This document shows positions 38,659 through 48,748 of a stretch of 64,000 nucleotides of DNA, piece after piece; position 1 is the stretch's first letter, and each line of letters opens with the position of its first letter. Origin of the DNA: Oceanobacillus profundus (GTDB lineage Bacteria; Bacillota; Bacilli; Bacillales; Amphibacillaceae); contig NZ_QWEH01000017.1 of NCBI RefSeq assembly GCF_003515705.1, positions 45,488 to 109,487 on the forward strand, in the 5' to 3' direction. The notes beneath the pieces were generated by a model. That model had not been told where the DNA came from, searched no databases, and worked only from the letters and a program-made list of their open reading frames with translations. A program made the translations under genes and the position numbers.

Positions 38659-40530
38659 ATGAGTACAAGTATGTCAACGGAAGTGAAAGACTACTTCCCG
38701 CTAAACAAATTGGATGAGATTGTTTATACAAGTAATCATGATCTGATTCAAGAAAATGCCAATGTTGATGGGAACTCACCAATGGGACAAATGTCAAAGG
38801 TTTCTGCGGAAGTAACGAAGTCGTATGCGAAAGAATTGATACTTAGCGAAGATGTCAGACAAGCAATCGATGAAAATTATATCCACCCCCATGATCTTGA
38901 TTTTCTAATTACGGGTACAACCACTTGTTGTCAGATTCCACTAGGAAAAGTTCTGAAAGATGGTTTTAATACTGGACATGGACATATGCGTGAACCGAAA
39001 GATATTGTAAGTGCGATGGCTTTAGCATCCATTATTTTTCAATCGAATCAAAACATGCAGCATGGTGGGCAAAGCTATCCCATGTTTGAATATGATCTTG
39101 CACCTTATGTTAATAAAACTTTCGAGAAAAATAAGAAACGTATACAAAGCTATGCTACTTCATATACAGCGGAAGAAATAGATGAGATAGCATGGCAGGA
39201 AACGAATCGAGATGTATACCAGGCCTGCGAAGCTTTTATACATAATTGTAATTCGATGCATTCGCGCGGAGGTGGACAAGTTCCGTTTGTTTCCATCAAT
39301 TACGGTACGGATACATCTAAGGCAGGTCGTCTACTTATCAAGAACCTTTTGTTGGCCACGAAAGCAGGCCTGGGTAATGGTGAGACACCAATCTTCCCTA
39401 TTCAGATTTTTAAAATGAAAAAGGGAATTAATTTTGAACCTGGAGAACTGAATTATGACTTATACCAATTAGCACTTGAAACAACAGCGAAGCGATTATT
39501 TCCAAACTTTAGCTTTATCGATTCGACGTTTAATAAAGTGCATTATGATGGTACTCCAGAATCGGAAGTGGCCTATATGGGTTGCAGGACTCGTGTGATG
39601 GCAAATCGTCATGGTGAGGAAAATGGAGTGCAGCGGGGAAATCTGTCTTTTACTTCTATCAATCTCGTAAAGCTTGCACTTGCCGCAAAGAATGAGTTCG
39701 ATTACTTTAAACTATTAGATTACTATACTGGACTTACAATAAAACAATTAATGGAGCGATTTGATTTTCAAACTAAAAAGAAGGCAGGAAACTTTCCATT
39801 TTTATATGGGCAGCATATTTGGCGAGGGAGCGAAAACCTTCAACAAGAAGATAAACTTGGTGATGTGTTAAAACAAGGCACATTAAGTATTGGCTTTATT
39901 GGATTGGCGGAGGCTTTAGTCGCTTTAACTGGTAAGCATCATGGTGAATCAGAGGAATCTTATCAATTAGGATATCGAATCATTCAGTATTTACGGGACA
40001 GAGTTAATCAAGCGAGTGAAGATTACGATTTGAATTTCTCGTTGATTGCAACACCCGCAGAAGGACTATCTGGAAAGTTTACTCGAAAAGACCAAGCGGT
40101 TTTCGGAAAAATACCTGGTATAACAGATAGAGATTACTATACGAATTCCTTCCATGTCCCGGTTTACTATTCTATCAAGAGTATTGATAAAGCTAAAATT
40201 GAAGGCTCTTTCCATCGTTTATGTAATGGTGGTCATATTACATACATCGAATGTGACGGAGATGTTTCTAAAAATATAAAGGCATTAGATGTTTTAGTAA
40301 GAGCAATGGCCGCCGCTGATATTGGTTATGGTGCAATCAATCATCCTGTTGATCAATGTGGTGTATGTGGATATTCCGGAATTATAGAGAATGCGTGCCC
40401 AAACTGTCAGAATGCAGATGAGAGTAGAATTGGAAGAATCAGAAGAATTACTGGATATTTGGTTGGAGATATGAAACGATGGAATTCCGCCAAATGTGCG
40501 GAAGAAAAGGAACGGGTTAAACATCAATGA
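38659..40530 (+). CDS. nrdD: anaerobic ribonucleoside-triphosphate reductase
   Basis: This oxygen-sensitive glycyl-radical enzyme makes dNTPs without oxygen. The 623 residues hold the catalytic barrel (TTTCCQIPLGKVL, GLGNGETPIFPIQIF), the zinc site CGVCGYSG...ACPNC near the C-terminus, and the glycyl radical Gly599 in RRITGYLVGD. The N-terminus lacks an ATP-cone allosteric domain (E. coli enzymes are about 710 residues), so activity control must differ. AAGGGAG precedes ATG. It overlaps nrdG by 4 bases. Confidence 0.93.
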   Translation: MSTSMSTEVKDYFPLNKLDEIVYTSNHDLIQENANVDGNSPMGQMSKVSAEVTKSYAKELILSEDVRQAIDENYIHPHDLDFLITGTTTCCQIPLGKVLKDGFNTGHGHMREPKDIVSAMALASIIFQSNQNMQHGGQSYPMFEYDLAPYVNKTFEKNKKRIQSYATSYTAEEIDEIAWQETNRDVYQACEAFIHNCNSMHSRGGGQVPFVSINYGTDTSKAGRLLIKNLLLATKAGLGNGETPIFPIQIFKMKKGINFEPGELNYDLYQLALETTAKRLFPNFSFIDSTFNKVHYDGTPESEVAYMGCRTRVMANRHGEENGVQRGNLSFTSINLVKLALAAKNEFDYFKLLDYYTGLTIKQLMERFDFQTKKKAGNFPFLYGQHIWRGSENLQQEDKLGDVLKQGTLSIGFIGLAEALVALTGKHHGESEESYQLGYRIIQYLRDRVNQASEDYDLNFSLIATPAEGLSGKFTRKDQAVFGKIPGITDRDYYTNSFHVPVYYSIKSIDKAKIEGSFHRLCNGGHITYIECDGDVSKNIKALDVLVRAMAAADIGYGAINHPVDQCGVCGYSGIIENACPNCQNADESRIGRIRRITGYLVGDMKRWNSAKCAEEKERVKHQ

Positions 40531-40982
40531 AAGTGATGAATATTATTCATGATTCTGTTGTTGATGGAGAAGGATTGCGAACGGTTATTTTCTTCGCGGG
40601 GTGTCCACATTTCTGCAAGGGATGTCATAATCCAAAAAGCTGGAATATCCGTAATGGTACAGAAATGACAGTTGAAGAGGTGGTTGAAGAGGTAGCGAGT
40701 AATCCGTTAACAGATGTTACTTTATCTGGCGGTGACCCGTTTTTCCAAGCAAGAGACGTATCTCAAGTAGCAAAACGACTAAAAGAGCTAAAGAAAAACA
40801 TTTGGGCCTATACCGGTTACACATTGGAACAATTGCTTGAATCGCCTGATCCATATCAACAGAAATTACTCCATTATTGTGATGTGCTAGTTGATGGCCC
40901 GTTTATTTTGGAGGAGCGAGATTTAACCTTAAATTTCTATGGAAGTCGAAATCAACGTATTATCGATTTATCACAGGTATAA
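40527..40982 (+). CDS. nrdG: anaerobic ribonucleotide reductase activating protein
   Basis: The 151-residue radical-SAM activase has the iron-sulphur cluster motif CPHFCKGC (CX3CX2C) and GGDPFFQ. It installs the glycyl radical on NrdD. It starts inside the nrdD stop (ATGA), giving coupled synthesis. Length is typical. Confidence 0.93.
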   Translation: MKVMNIIHDSVVDGEGLRTVIFFAGCPHFCKGCHNPKSWNIRNGTEMTVEEVVEEVASNPLTDVTLSGGDPFFQARDVSQVAKRLKELKKNIWAYTGYTLEQLLESPDPYQQKLLHYCDVLVDGPFILEERDLTLNFYGSRNQRIIDLSQV

Positions 40983-41043
40983 GGGCTATATCGTGGTTTT
41001 GTTATTGAACATGGATATCCTTTAAAAAAATAGAAAGAGTGAT

Positions 41044-41092
41044 GAAGGGCGAGAACCATGAATTATTTATTATGGGTTCTGCCCTTTATTTA
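41044..41092 (+). terminator. terminator after nrdG
   Basis: AAGGGCgAGAACC pairs with GGTTCTGCCCTT, and TTATTTAT follows. Confidence 0.8.
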
Positions 41093-41275
41093 TAGGAACT
41101 TTTATCGGTATTTCCCTCCTTTGTCATAAAGTAACCAAAAATGACTTATACATGTATTATTGTTAGAATAATAGATATAGATACTAATACATAAGTACCG
41201 GTTCTTTCTTTTTAACTTGAATAGATAAGAAAATAGCTAGGGATTTATTCGTAAGGAACCGAAAAAGGAGGATGT

Positions 41276-44065
41276 ATGGACTTTAACGTTAATATAAACC
41301 AGAAACAAATGAAAAAGATCCAAAAGTTCGGTGGTTGGACTGGAGCGATTATTGGAATTCTGTTTCTTCTTTTCATTTTGGGTACGATCGCTTTCCAATG
41401 GATTACAGAATATATTTGGATGGATTCCATTGATTTTGGTAACGTGTTTACGACAATTTTAGGTAGTAAACTTACACTTGCAGCAGCTGGTTTTGTCATT
41501 TTTGGCTTTGTAACCTGGTTAACCGTATTTTGGATACGCAGAACCTATTTAAGCCATTTTGACCACCATCAGCTTCCTGCATTTTTCTCACAAAAGAAAG
41601 TAATTGTGAATGGAATAATTATCGCAATTGCCGTATTTGCAGGACTTATTGGTAGTATTATTGTACAGGGGGTGGGCTGGGAGCCACTTTTAAAAGTCTT
41701 AAACTATGAAACGTTTGGAGAAAGTGATCCAATTTTCAACCGAGATATTTCCTTCTACATGTTTGTACTGCCATTTTTAGAAATTATCATCAATATTTTA
41801 CTAGGATTAAGTTTCTTCATGCTTGTCGTTGTGATTGCAGCATACTCCGTTTTTCATATGTACCGCATGAATCGTTCTGCGCAAATTCATCTTGGACTAA
41901 CCATTGCTATTATTGGCGTATTGTTAGCGGTCACACACTTACTATCACCTTTTCAAACTTTACTGACGAATCAAGTGAATGTGTTTCAAACTAGTGTGGT
42001 ACATGGCCTAAGTTATACCGATCGCATTATTAATATTCCTGTATCCTATATTCTAGCTGCGGTTGCAGTAATTGGGGCAATTTGGGTTATTCTTACACTG
42101 CGAAAAGGTAATATTAATTCAATATTAATTCCAATTGTTTTATATATTGCTGTCATTATTCTTGGACAAGGGGTTTCCGCAATTGTTCAGAACTATATGG
42201 TAGAGCCAAATGAGTTTCAGCGCGAACAGCCTTATTTAGAACATAACCTAAATTATACAAGGCAAGCTTATGATCTTGAGAATATTAATATCTCAGAACA
42301 TCCGGGTAACCAAGATTCATTAGATGAAGAGATGATTGAGAATAATGAGCTAACCATTAATAACGTGCGAATTAATGATTCGCGTCCGTTGCTTGATATT
42401 TACAATCAATTGCAGACATTCCGTACGTACTACCAATTTAATGATATTGATGTTGATCGTTATGAAATTGACGGCGATTACCAGCAAGTATTTATAGGTG
42501 CAAGAGAATTGAGTACGGATGACTTGCCAGAGCAAGCCCAAACATGGGTAAACCAGACATTGCGCTACACACATGGCTATGGGATTGCGATGAGCCAAGT
42601 CAATGAGGTTACTTCTCAAGGACAACCACAATATATTGTAAGGAATCTCCCGCCTGAAGGAGAGGTTGATGTTGAGCGTCCGCAAATTTATTTTGGAGAG
42701 TTGGATTATCCAAACGTGATCGTCAATTCAGCAGTCGATGAATTTGACTATCCATCTGGTGATGAGAATATGACCAACCGTTATGAAGCAGATAAGGGGA
42801 TTCAGCTTAGTGGCTGGAACCGATTACTATTTGCTATGAACGAAGGTTCTTTCCGTATGCTCGTGTCGGATCAGCTCTCGAATGAAAGTCAGTTGCTTGA
42901 TACACGAAATATTGTGGACCGTGTGAACCGGATTGCGCCGTTTTTTGAATATGATGAAGATCCATATATCATTGTTCGAGATGATGGGTCACTAGCTTGG
43001 ATTATTGATGCTTATCTTGTCGAACAAGGCTATCCATATGCAGAAAACTATCAAGACAACAAAAATTACATTAAAAACGCAGCGAAAGTGATGGTCGATG
43101 CCTATACTGGAGAAGTTAATTTCTTTGTAACCGAACCAGATGATCCATTACTCAAAACGTATCAAAATATATTCCCGGACTTGTTTACAACGGAAATTCC
43201 AGAAGATGTACAAAGTCATTTTCGTTATCCAGAAAGATTGTTTACCATCCAAGCAAACAAATATGGCACGTATCATATGACAAATCTGGAGATTTTTTAT
43301 AACCGTGAAGATCGTTGGGAATTTCCGACGGAGCATTATTTTAATGAGGATATTGAGATGGAACCTTATTATGTAACGATGAAGCTTCCGGAATATGAGG
43401 AAGAGGAATTCATTCTAATGATGCCCTATACACCTAGAAACCGGCAGAACATGATTGGCTGGATTGGTGTACGAAACGACGGCGAGCATTATGGTGAAAA
43501 GTTTGTCTATCGTTTTCCAAAACAGGAGAATGTCTATGGTCCTCAGCAAATTGAAAACCGGATTAACCAGGACAGTGTTATTTCTCAAGAGTTAAACCTG
43601 TGGTCGCAGGGTGGTTCTCAAGTTATCCGTGGAAACTTGTTATCCATTCCGCTTGAAGACACGATGCTCTATGTGGAACCAATCTACATCGAGTCTTCTA
43701 ATGAAACATCATTGCCAGAAGTAAAACAGGTTGTCGTCGCATATCAGGATCATATTGTGATGGAGGCAACTTTTGATGAAGCATTAGAGCGTATCCTTGA
43801 ACTTGCCAGTGGTGATATTGACGCAAGTGATCTACAGCCTGAAGGGCCATCCCAAGAGGATATTGAAGGGGAACCTGAACAATCAACTGAAACGGAAGAG
43901 GAGGAGCCGTCAGCTCCGGAAACGTCAGTCGATTCAGATCAATTATTACAGGAATTCTCCGAGCTGTTTAGTAATTATCAAGATGCCCTTGCTAATGGGA
44001 ATTGGGAAGAAGCAGGCGAAATTATGGCAGAAATTGAGTCACGGTTAGAACAAGCAAATCAATAA
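41276..44065 (+). CDS. UPF0182 family large membrane protein
   Basis: The 929-residue protein has seven predicted membrane helices in residues 15-310, then a large extracellular region (about 320-850) and a charged, Glu-rich C-terminus (about 860-929). This is the COG1615/UPF0182 plan, found widely in Bacilli and Actinobacteria with no proven function. AAGGAGG lies 5 bases before ATG. It is a single gene with its own terminator. Confidence 0.88.
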   Translation: MDFNVNINQKQMKKIQKFGGWTGAIIGILFLLFILGTIAFQWITEYIWMDSIDFGNVFTTILGSKLTLAAAGFVIFGFVTWLTVFWIRRTYLSHFDHHQLPAFFSQKKVIVNGIIIAIAVFAGLIGSIIVQGVGWEPLLKVLNYETFGESDPIFNRDISFYMFVLPFLEIIINILLGLSFFMLVVVIAAYSVFHMYRMNRSAQIHLGLTIAIIGVLLAVTHLLSPFQTLLTNQVNVFQTSVVHGLSYTDRIINIPVSYILAAVAVIGAIWVILTLRKGNINSILIPIVLYIAVIILGQGVSAIVQNYMVEPNEFQREQPYLEHNLNYTRQAYDLENINISEHPGNQDSLDEEMIENNELTINNVRINDSRPLLDIYNQLQTFRTYYQFNDIDVDRYEIDGDYQQVFIGARELSTDDLPEQAQTWVNQTLRYTHGYGIAMSQVNEVTSQGQPQYIVRNLPPEGEVDVERPQIYFGELDYPNVIVNSAVDEFDYPSGDENMTNRYEADKGIQLSGWNRLLFAMNEGSFRMLVSDQLSNESQLLDTRNIVDRVNRIAPFFEYDEDPYIIVRDDGSLAWIIDAYLVEQGYPYAENYQDNKNYIKNAAKVMVDAYTGEVNFFVTEPDDPLLKTYQNIFPDLFTTEIPEDVQSHFRYPERLFTIQANKYGTYHMTNLEIFYNREDRWEFPTEHYFNEDIEMEPYYVTMKLPEYEEEEFILMMPYTPRNRQNMIGWIGVRNDGEHYGEKFVYRFPKQENVYGPQQIENRINQDSVISQELNLWSQGGSQVIRGNLLSIPLEDTMLYVEPIYIESSNETSLPEVKQVVVAYQDHIVMEATFDEALERILELASGDIDASDLQPEGPSQEDIEGEPEQSTETEEEEPSAPETSVDSDQLLQEFSELFSNYQDALANGNWEEAGEIMAEIESRLEQANQ

Positions 44066-44076
44066 TAAGTTTATAA

Positions 44077-44113
44077 GAGATGAGCACTTTTATCTTTGGT
44101 GCTCATCTTTTTT
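44077..44113 (+). terminator. terminator after the UPF0182 gene
   Basis: GATGAGCAC (44079-44087) pairs with GTGCTCATC (44099-44107), then six T. Confidence 0.88.
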
Positions 44114-44255
44114 CATGAAGAAATTACCATAAGACCTTAGTGGTTCATTCTGAGAAATGCGGTAGAATGTATAACCATTTATACGACGAACTAAAAGTGA
44201 AACATTTATTTAAAGTTGATTGTATGTTACTAAAACAAATAAAGGAGGAAGGTAA

Positions 44256-44474
44256 GTGAACGTTACGATGAATCAAGGAGATCTGGTGAACGTCGTATTT
44301 GTTTTTCAAAAAAATGAAGAAACAGAAGAAGTGACACTTAATACTGCTCAATTAATGGCATTATTGAATGCAAAGCAGGTTTGGATTGAAAGATTTAGTA
44401 CTAACCTAAAAGTAGAAAACACAGTTTGGTCCTATGCCAATAAGAAGGTTTCATTGCAAATTTATTTGAAGTAA
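44256..44474 (+). CDS. small conserved-looking protein, 72 residues
   Basis: GTG 44256 is preceded by AAAGGAGG with 7-base spacing. The protein is mixed alpha/beta (QGDLVNVVFVFQKNEETEEV, TAQLMALLNAKQVWIERF) and has no signal peptide, membrane helix or cysteine. I recognise no family. Its own terminator at 44489 supports it being real. Confidence 0.65.
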   Translation: MNVTMNQGDLVNVVFVFQKNEETEEVTLNTAQLMALLNAKQVWIERFSTNLKVENTVWSYANKKVSLQIYLK

Positions 44475-44488
44475 TCATCGTTTAAAGG

Positions 44489-44534
44489 AAAAGGCTGATC
44501 AATGACATTCTTGTTGAATCAGCCTTTTCTTTAT
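44489..44534 (+). terminator. terminator after the small protein gene
   Basis: AAAAGGCTGAT and ATCAGCCTTTTC arms precede a T-rich tail. The rest of 44535-44829 has no gene I can support. Confidence 0.85.
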
Positions 44535-44829
44535 TAATCATTTAGTCGAGAATACTCGCGATTTCAGTTGTGTAGAATCGCCTTCGGTTAGGCTGCTTTT
44601 TAAATCAACCGGCATCTATTAAAATTAAATAATGGTTAATTCCTTTTGTATCTATATTTTTATCAACACATGTGTGCTAAACCTTAACAAGTGGGGTAAC
44701 TTTAGATGACTTTTGGCGGTTTTGGAAGAAATAAGACTTTTTTAAGTCTGATAAAAGACGTTATAAATGTGGAATAAAAATGGGGTTTTGTAGACAAGCT
44801 AATCGCAAAAACAAAGGAGAATAGAAAAT

Positions 44830-45441
44830 ATGTCAAATGTTAAATTAGCAGTTATTTTTTATAGTATGGGTGGTACAAACTATCAGTTAGCGAAATGGGC
44901 AGAGGAAGGAGCACAAACAGCAGGTGCTGAAGTAAGGGTATTAAAAGTAGAAGAATTAGCCCCTGAATCAGTGATTGAAGGAAATGAAGGATGGAAAGCA
45001 ACGGTTGAAGCAACAAAAGATGTTCCAGTAGCAACCTCAGAGGATATTGAATGGGCAGATGCTATCATTTTCAGTGTTCCGACGCGATTTGGGAATATGC
45101 CATCTCAAATGAAGCAATTCCTGGATATTCAAGGCGGAATATGGGCAAAGGGAAAAACAATGAATAAAGTAGTAAGTGCAATGACTTCTGCGCAAAATCC
45201 GCATGGTGGGCAAGAAGCGACTATTTTATCATTGTATACTTCTATGATGCACTGGGGTGCTATTATTGCAACTCCTGGATACACGGATCCTATTATTTAT
45301 GGAGCGGGTGGAAATCCTTATGGGACAAGTGTAACAGTCGATCAAGAAGGTAAAATGATTGAAGACGTTCAAGGTGCTGTGAAACATCAAGCAAAACGTA
45401 CGGCGACAGTTGCCGAGTGGGTTAAAAGGGGAATTCAATAA
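44830..45441 (+). CDS. wrbA: NAD(P)H:quinone oxidoreductase WrbA
   Basis: This 203-residue flavodoxin-like FMN enzyme reduces quinones by two electrons, avoiding semiquinones. Visible are the FMN phosphate loop YSMGGTNYQLA, FSVPTRFGNMPSQMKQFLD and AQNPHGGQEAT. It sits near other quinone/aldehyde enzymes, which fits a detoxification role. Confidence 0.9.
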   Translation: MSNVKLAVIFYSMGGTNYQLAKWAEEGAQTAGAEVRVLKVEELAPESVIEGNEGWKATVEATKDVPVATSEDIEWADAIIFSVPTRFGNMPSQMKQFLDIQGGIWAKGKTMNKVVSAMTSAQNPHGGQEATILSLYTSMMHWGAIIATPGYTDPIIYGAGGNPYGTSVTVDQEGKMIEDVQGAVKHQAKRTATVAEWVKRGIQ

Positions 45442-45451
45442 AGATATTTTA

Positions 45452-45494
45452 AAGAGGCAGGAGCTCGATATATACATTGGGCTCGTGCCTTTTA
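45452..45494 (+). terminator. terminator after wrbA
   Basis: AGAGGCAggaGCTC pairs with GGCTCgTGCCTTT, then a T-rich tail. Confidence 0.75.
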
Positions 45495-45597
45495 ATTTCC
45501 CCTGCATTATAAGTTTCAGCAGACCGGTGTTTAAGAATATTTTTACTTAGAAGGGGAAAAAGGTATATTAGAACTCATTATAGAGAGGTGTGTACGA

Positions 45598-47061
45598 GTG
45601 GAAAACTTTATAGAGAATTATAATAGAAATTATATTGATGGAAAGTGGGTAGAAGGAGCTGCAGGGATTACAGAAAATATTGTTAATCCTTATGATAATT
45701 CCGTAATAACCTCTGTTAATTTGGCATCGTTAAAACAATTAAAGCATTCGTTTGAGGTTGCTGAGGTTAAGCAAATAGAATGGGCACATTCTTCTGTGAG
45801 TGACAAAAAGGAAGTATTTCGAAAAGCTGCGGAGTTTCTGCAAAATAATTCAGAGCAGATTATAACTATAATCAGTAAAGAAACAGGTGGTACACTGCTC
45901 AAAGCAGAATTAGAATTAAATCTTACAATCGAGGTGTTAAAAGAAACATATAATTATATGGACACCATAGATAACGTAATAGAAATTCCTTCGACAATTG
46001 AAGGGAAAATAAATAAAGTTTATCGTCAGCCACTCGGAGTGATTTCATCTATTTCGCCGTTTAACTTTCCTATGAATTTATCGATGCGATCAATTGCACC
46101 TGCAATTGCACTGGGAAATACGGTTGTTCATAAAGCCGATTTACAGGTTGGATTGACAGGTGGATCTATTATTGCAAGAGCTTTTGATTATGCAGGATTG
46201 CCTAATGGAGTATTCCAATCAATCCTTACAACTCCAGATGAGATCGGCGATGAAATGCTGGAAAACCCAGTTATACAACTAGTAGCTTTCACTGGTTCGA
46301 CTGGATTTGGAAAGCATATAGGCAGGGTTGCTGGGGAAAATCTCAAGCGTGTCGCATTAGAACTGGGTGGAAATAACCCATTTATTGTTCTGCAGGATGC
46401 GGACGTTGATAAGGCAGTGGAGGCAGCTATCTTCGGAAAGTTTATGCACCAGGGGCAAATTTGCATGTCCATTAACAGGATTATTGTTCACGATGATTTA
46501 TATGAAGCATTTACAAATAAATTCATAGAGCAAGCTGCGAAATTACCGTACGGGGATCAAACAAATCCAGACACGGTTATTGGTCCGCTTATTAATGAAA
46601 ATCAAATAAAAAAAGTGCTTGAAACTGTTGAAAAAGCAAAAAAGGATGGTGTCAAGCTTGGTTTAGAAGGAAAGCGTGAAGGAAACATACTAACACCATA
46701 TGTATTTGTTGATGTCGATAATTCGGACGAAATTGCTCAAACTGAATTGTTCTCACCAGTAGTTTCAATCATTAAAGCTAAAACGGACGATCATGCGATC
46801 GATATAGCAAATGATACAATTTACGGTCTGACTTCTTCCATATTTACATCGGATATCAAAAAAGGTGAGGCATATGGATTGAAGATTGACAGTGGGATGA
46901 CACATGTTAATGACCAAACTGTTAATGATGCATCCAATATTCCATTCGGCGGAAATAAACAAAGTGGTTTAGGAAGATTTGGAAATCCATGGGTAGTTGA
47001 TGAATTTACAAAACTAAAATGGATTTCTGTACAAAATGAATATCGAAAGTTTCCATTTTAA
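45598..47061 (+). CDS. aldehyde dehydrogenase (vanillin/benzaldehyde type)
   Basis: The 487-residue NAD(P)-dependent enzyme oxidises aldehydes to acids. It has SPFNFPMNLSM, FTGSTGFGKHIG, the catalytic Glu in LELGGNNP and the catalytic Cys in HQGQICMS. It is closest in pattern to Bacillus YfmT, a vanillin dehydrogenase, so aromatic aldehydes are likely. It starts at GTG after AGAGGTG. A nested-palindrome repeat follows. Confidence 0.85.
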   Translation: MENFIENYNRNYIDGKWVEGAAGITENIVNPYDNSVITSVNLASLKQLKHSFEVAEVKQIEWAHSSVSDKKEVFRKAAEFLQNNSEQIITIISKETGGTLLKAELELNLTIEVLKETYNYMDTIDNVIEIPSTIEGKINKVYRQPLGVISSISPFNFPMNLSMRSIAPAIALGNTVVHKADLQVGLTGGSIIARAFDYAGLPNGVFQSILTTPDEIGDEMLENPVIQLVAFTGSTGFGKHIGRVAGENLKRVALELGGNNPFIVLQDADVDKAVEAAIFGKFMHQGQICMSINRIIVHDDLYEAFTNKFIEQAAKLPYGDQTNPDTVIGPLINENQIKKVLETVEKAKKDGVKLGLEGKREGNILTPYVFVDVDNSDEIAQTELFSPVVSIIKAKTDDHAIDIANDTIYGLTSSIFTSDIKKGEAYGLKIDSGMTHVNDQTVNDASNIPFGGNKQSGLGRFGNPWVVDEFTKLKWISVQNEYRKFPF

Positions 47062-47070
47062 TTTAAGAAA

Positions 47071-47306
47071 GAAGCTGGGACATAACAAACGTGTTGAATG
47101 TTAAAGACGAACGATGCATAAGCTTAGCGCAGGAAATATACGTAGACTTCAGCGGAAGGTAAGGCAAAGGTGAGACACCTTAGTGCGATAGTACAAGGGG
47201 GCTCACCAGCCGCCACTGGATGCGCGAAGTATATTTGCGGAGCGAGTTATTTGCACCAATCGTGTTCGGTTTTTATTTTTATAAAAATATTTTTGTCTCA
47301 GCCTCG
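47071..47306. repeat. nested-palindrome intergenic repeat (about 235 bp)
   Basis: The ends GAAGCTGGGACA and TGTCTCAGCCTC pair. Inside, AAATATAC pairs with GTATATTT, AGCGG with CCGC, and GGTGAG with CTCACC, always in nested order. The inner GGCTCACCAGCCGCC-like part resembles a repeat I remember from many Bacillaceae genomes. It is richer in G+C than its flanks. It may be a mobile MITE-like element or a structured RNA. Only one copy is in this window. Confidence 0.65.
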
Positions 47307-47510
47307 CAATTATTTTGCAGTAGTTTTTATAATACACTAACCAGAACCATCCATTTTTCTACCGATGCATCAAATAGAGTTGATTAGTATTTTGATTGAC
47401 TCTGTCAGACCAAAGCTGATGACCATGGTCACTTTTGTAATTTCCACACTATATTTACTATCCCAATCACCACTTTGATTTTCGTGAAAAACAAATATAA
47501 AAAACTTATT

Positions 47511-47603
47511 ATATTTAATTAAAAATAAATCGTTGACATAGTGGGATCATCATGCGATAATATATTTAATTAAAGATAAATTAATTAAAATTAAATTAAT
47601 TAA
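47511..47603 (+). promoter_or_regulatory. promoter flanked by TTAATTAA repeats
   Basis: TTGACA (47533-47538) and GATAAT (47556-47561), 17 apart, form a strong promoter. TTAATTAA occurs at 47566, 47581 and 47596, exactly 15 bases apart. A near-identical 20-mer lies on both sides of the promoter (47511-47530 and 47562-47581, 19 of 20 matching, offset 51 bases). The design suggests a repressor binding on both sides. Confidence 0.65.
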
Positions 47604-47698
47604 AGGAATAAAATTAAGAGTTAAAATGGAACGTGAATTTTAAACAATAATATATAGTTTAAAGACCAAAGAAATATTAAAGTGAAGGAGAGGATTTA

Positions 47699-48637
47699 AT
47701 GAAGAAGACAGCAGGTATTCACCATATTACAGCAATTGTAGGACACCCGCAGGAAAACACCGACTTTTATGCAGGTGTTTTAGGATTAAGACTAGTTAAA
47801 AAAACAATTAACTTCGATGATCCGGGCACATATCATCTTTATTTTGGTGATGACGGAGGGAAACCAGGTACGATCATTACCTTCTTCCCTTGGGCTAACG
47901 CCTATCAAGGAAAGATTGGCAGTGGACAAGTTGGCGTAACCACGTATATTATTCCGATCGGTTCTATGAACTTCTGGGAAAATAGATTAGCGAAATTCAA
48001 TATCGAGTACCAAATAACGCAACGATTTGGGGAAACATATTTAGAATTAGCCGATCCACATGGTTTACAGCTAGAACTCGTAGAACGAGAAGGCGGCGTA
48101 TCTAATAATTGGACACATGGTGATGTTACATCAGATGTAGCTATTAAAGGGTTTGGCGGGGCAATCCTGTTATCTACTAATCCAGAAAAGACTGGGGAAA
48201 CATTGCAAAATGTGATGGGCCTTGAAAAAGTCGGTGAGGAAGAGGATTTAGTCCGCTTCAAATCTTACAGTGATATCGGCAATGTAATTGATGTAAAACA
48301 AACTCTAATTGGAAGAGGAAAAGTTGGGGTTGGAACAGTTCACCATATAGCATGGCGGGCAAAAGACGATGAAGATCATTTGGACTGGCAGCAGCATGTA
48401 GCTAACAATGGTTATGGCGTTACAGCAGTAAGAGATAGAAACTATTTTAATGCCATTTACTTTAAAGAACATGGCGAAATTCTGTTTGAAATTGCAACAG
48501 ACACGCCAGGATTTGCTCATGATGAGTCATACGAAACAATGGGAACAGAGCTGAAGCTACCTGCCCAATATGAACAGTACCGTGATCAATTAAATAAAGC
48601 TTTAATACCGATTGAGGTAAGAAGCTTGGATAAATAG
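47699..48637 (+). CDS. ring-cleaving dioxygenase, MhqO-like (VOC)
   Basis: The 312-residue protein has two VOC halves, with metal ligands likely His8/His9 (GIHHITAIVG), His214-type residues (VHHIAWRA) and a Glu in GEILFEIATDTPG. It matches Bacillus MhqO/MhqA/MhqE, catechol-type dioxygenases that handle hydroquinones and azo dyes. In B. subtilis, mhqO is next to the nitroreductase mhqN, and a nitroreductase gene is also near here, though convergent. Confidence 0.82.
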   Translation: MKKTAGIHHITAIVGHPQENTDFYAGVLGLRLVKKTINFDDPGTYHLYFGDDGGKPGTIITFFPWANAYQGKIGSGQVGVTTYIIPIGSMNFWENRLAKFNIEYQITQRFGETYLELADPHGLQLELVEREGGVSNNWTHGDVTSDVAIKGFGGAILLSTNPEKTGETLQNVMGLEKVGEEEDLVRFKSYSDIGNVIDVKQTLIGRGKVGVGTVHHIAWRAKDDEDHLDWQQHVANNGYGVTAVRDRNYFNAIYFKEHGEILFEIATDTPGFAHDESYETMGTELKLPAQYEQYRDQLNKALIPIEVRSLDK

Positions 48638-48715
48638 GGATAATGGATCCGTTCTTCGACTGGTCTCAAATATCAATTGCATAGAGTGCTGTAACTATTA
48701 TTAGAAAAGTAATTT

Positions 48716-48748
48716 AGACGTCCATGTGTAATGCGTGGACGTCTTTTT
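48716..48748. terminator. terminator after the dioxygenase gene
   Basis: AGACGTCCA and TGGACGTCT arms precede TTTTT. It lies between convergent genes. Confidence 0.85.

Noticed and set aside
44535..44829. Short frame MTFGGFGRNKTF near 44706
   Set aside because: Only 23 codons, no ribosome site and no link to neighbours.
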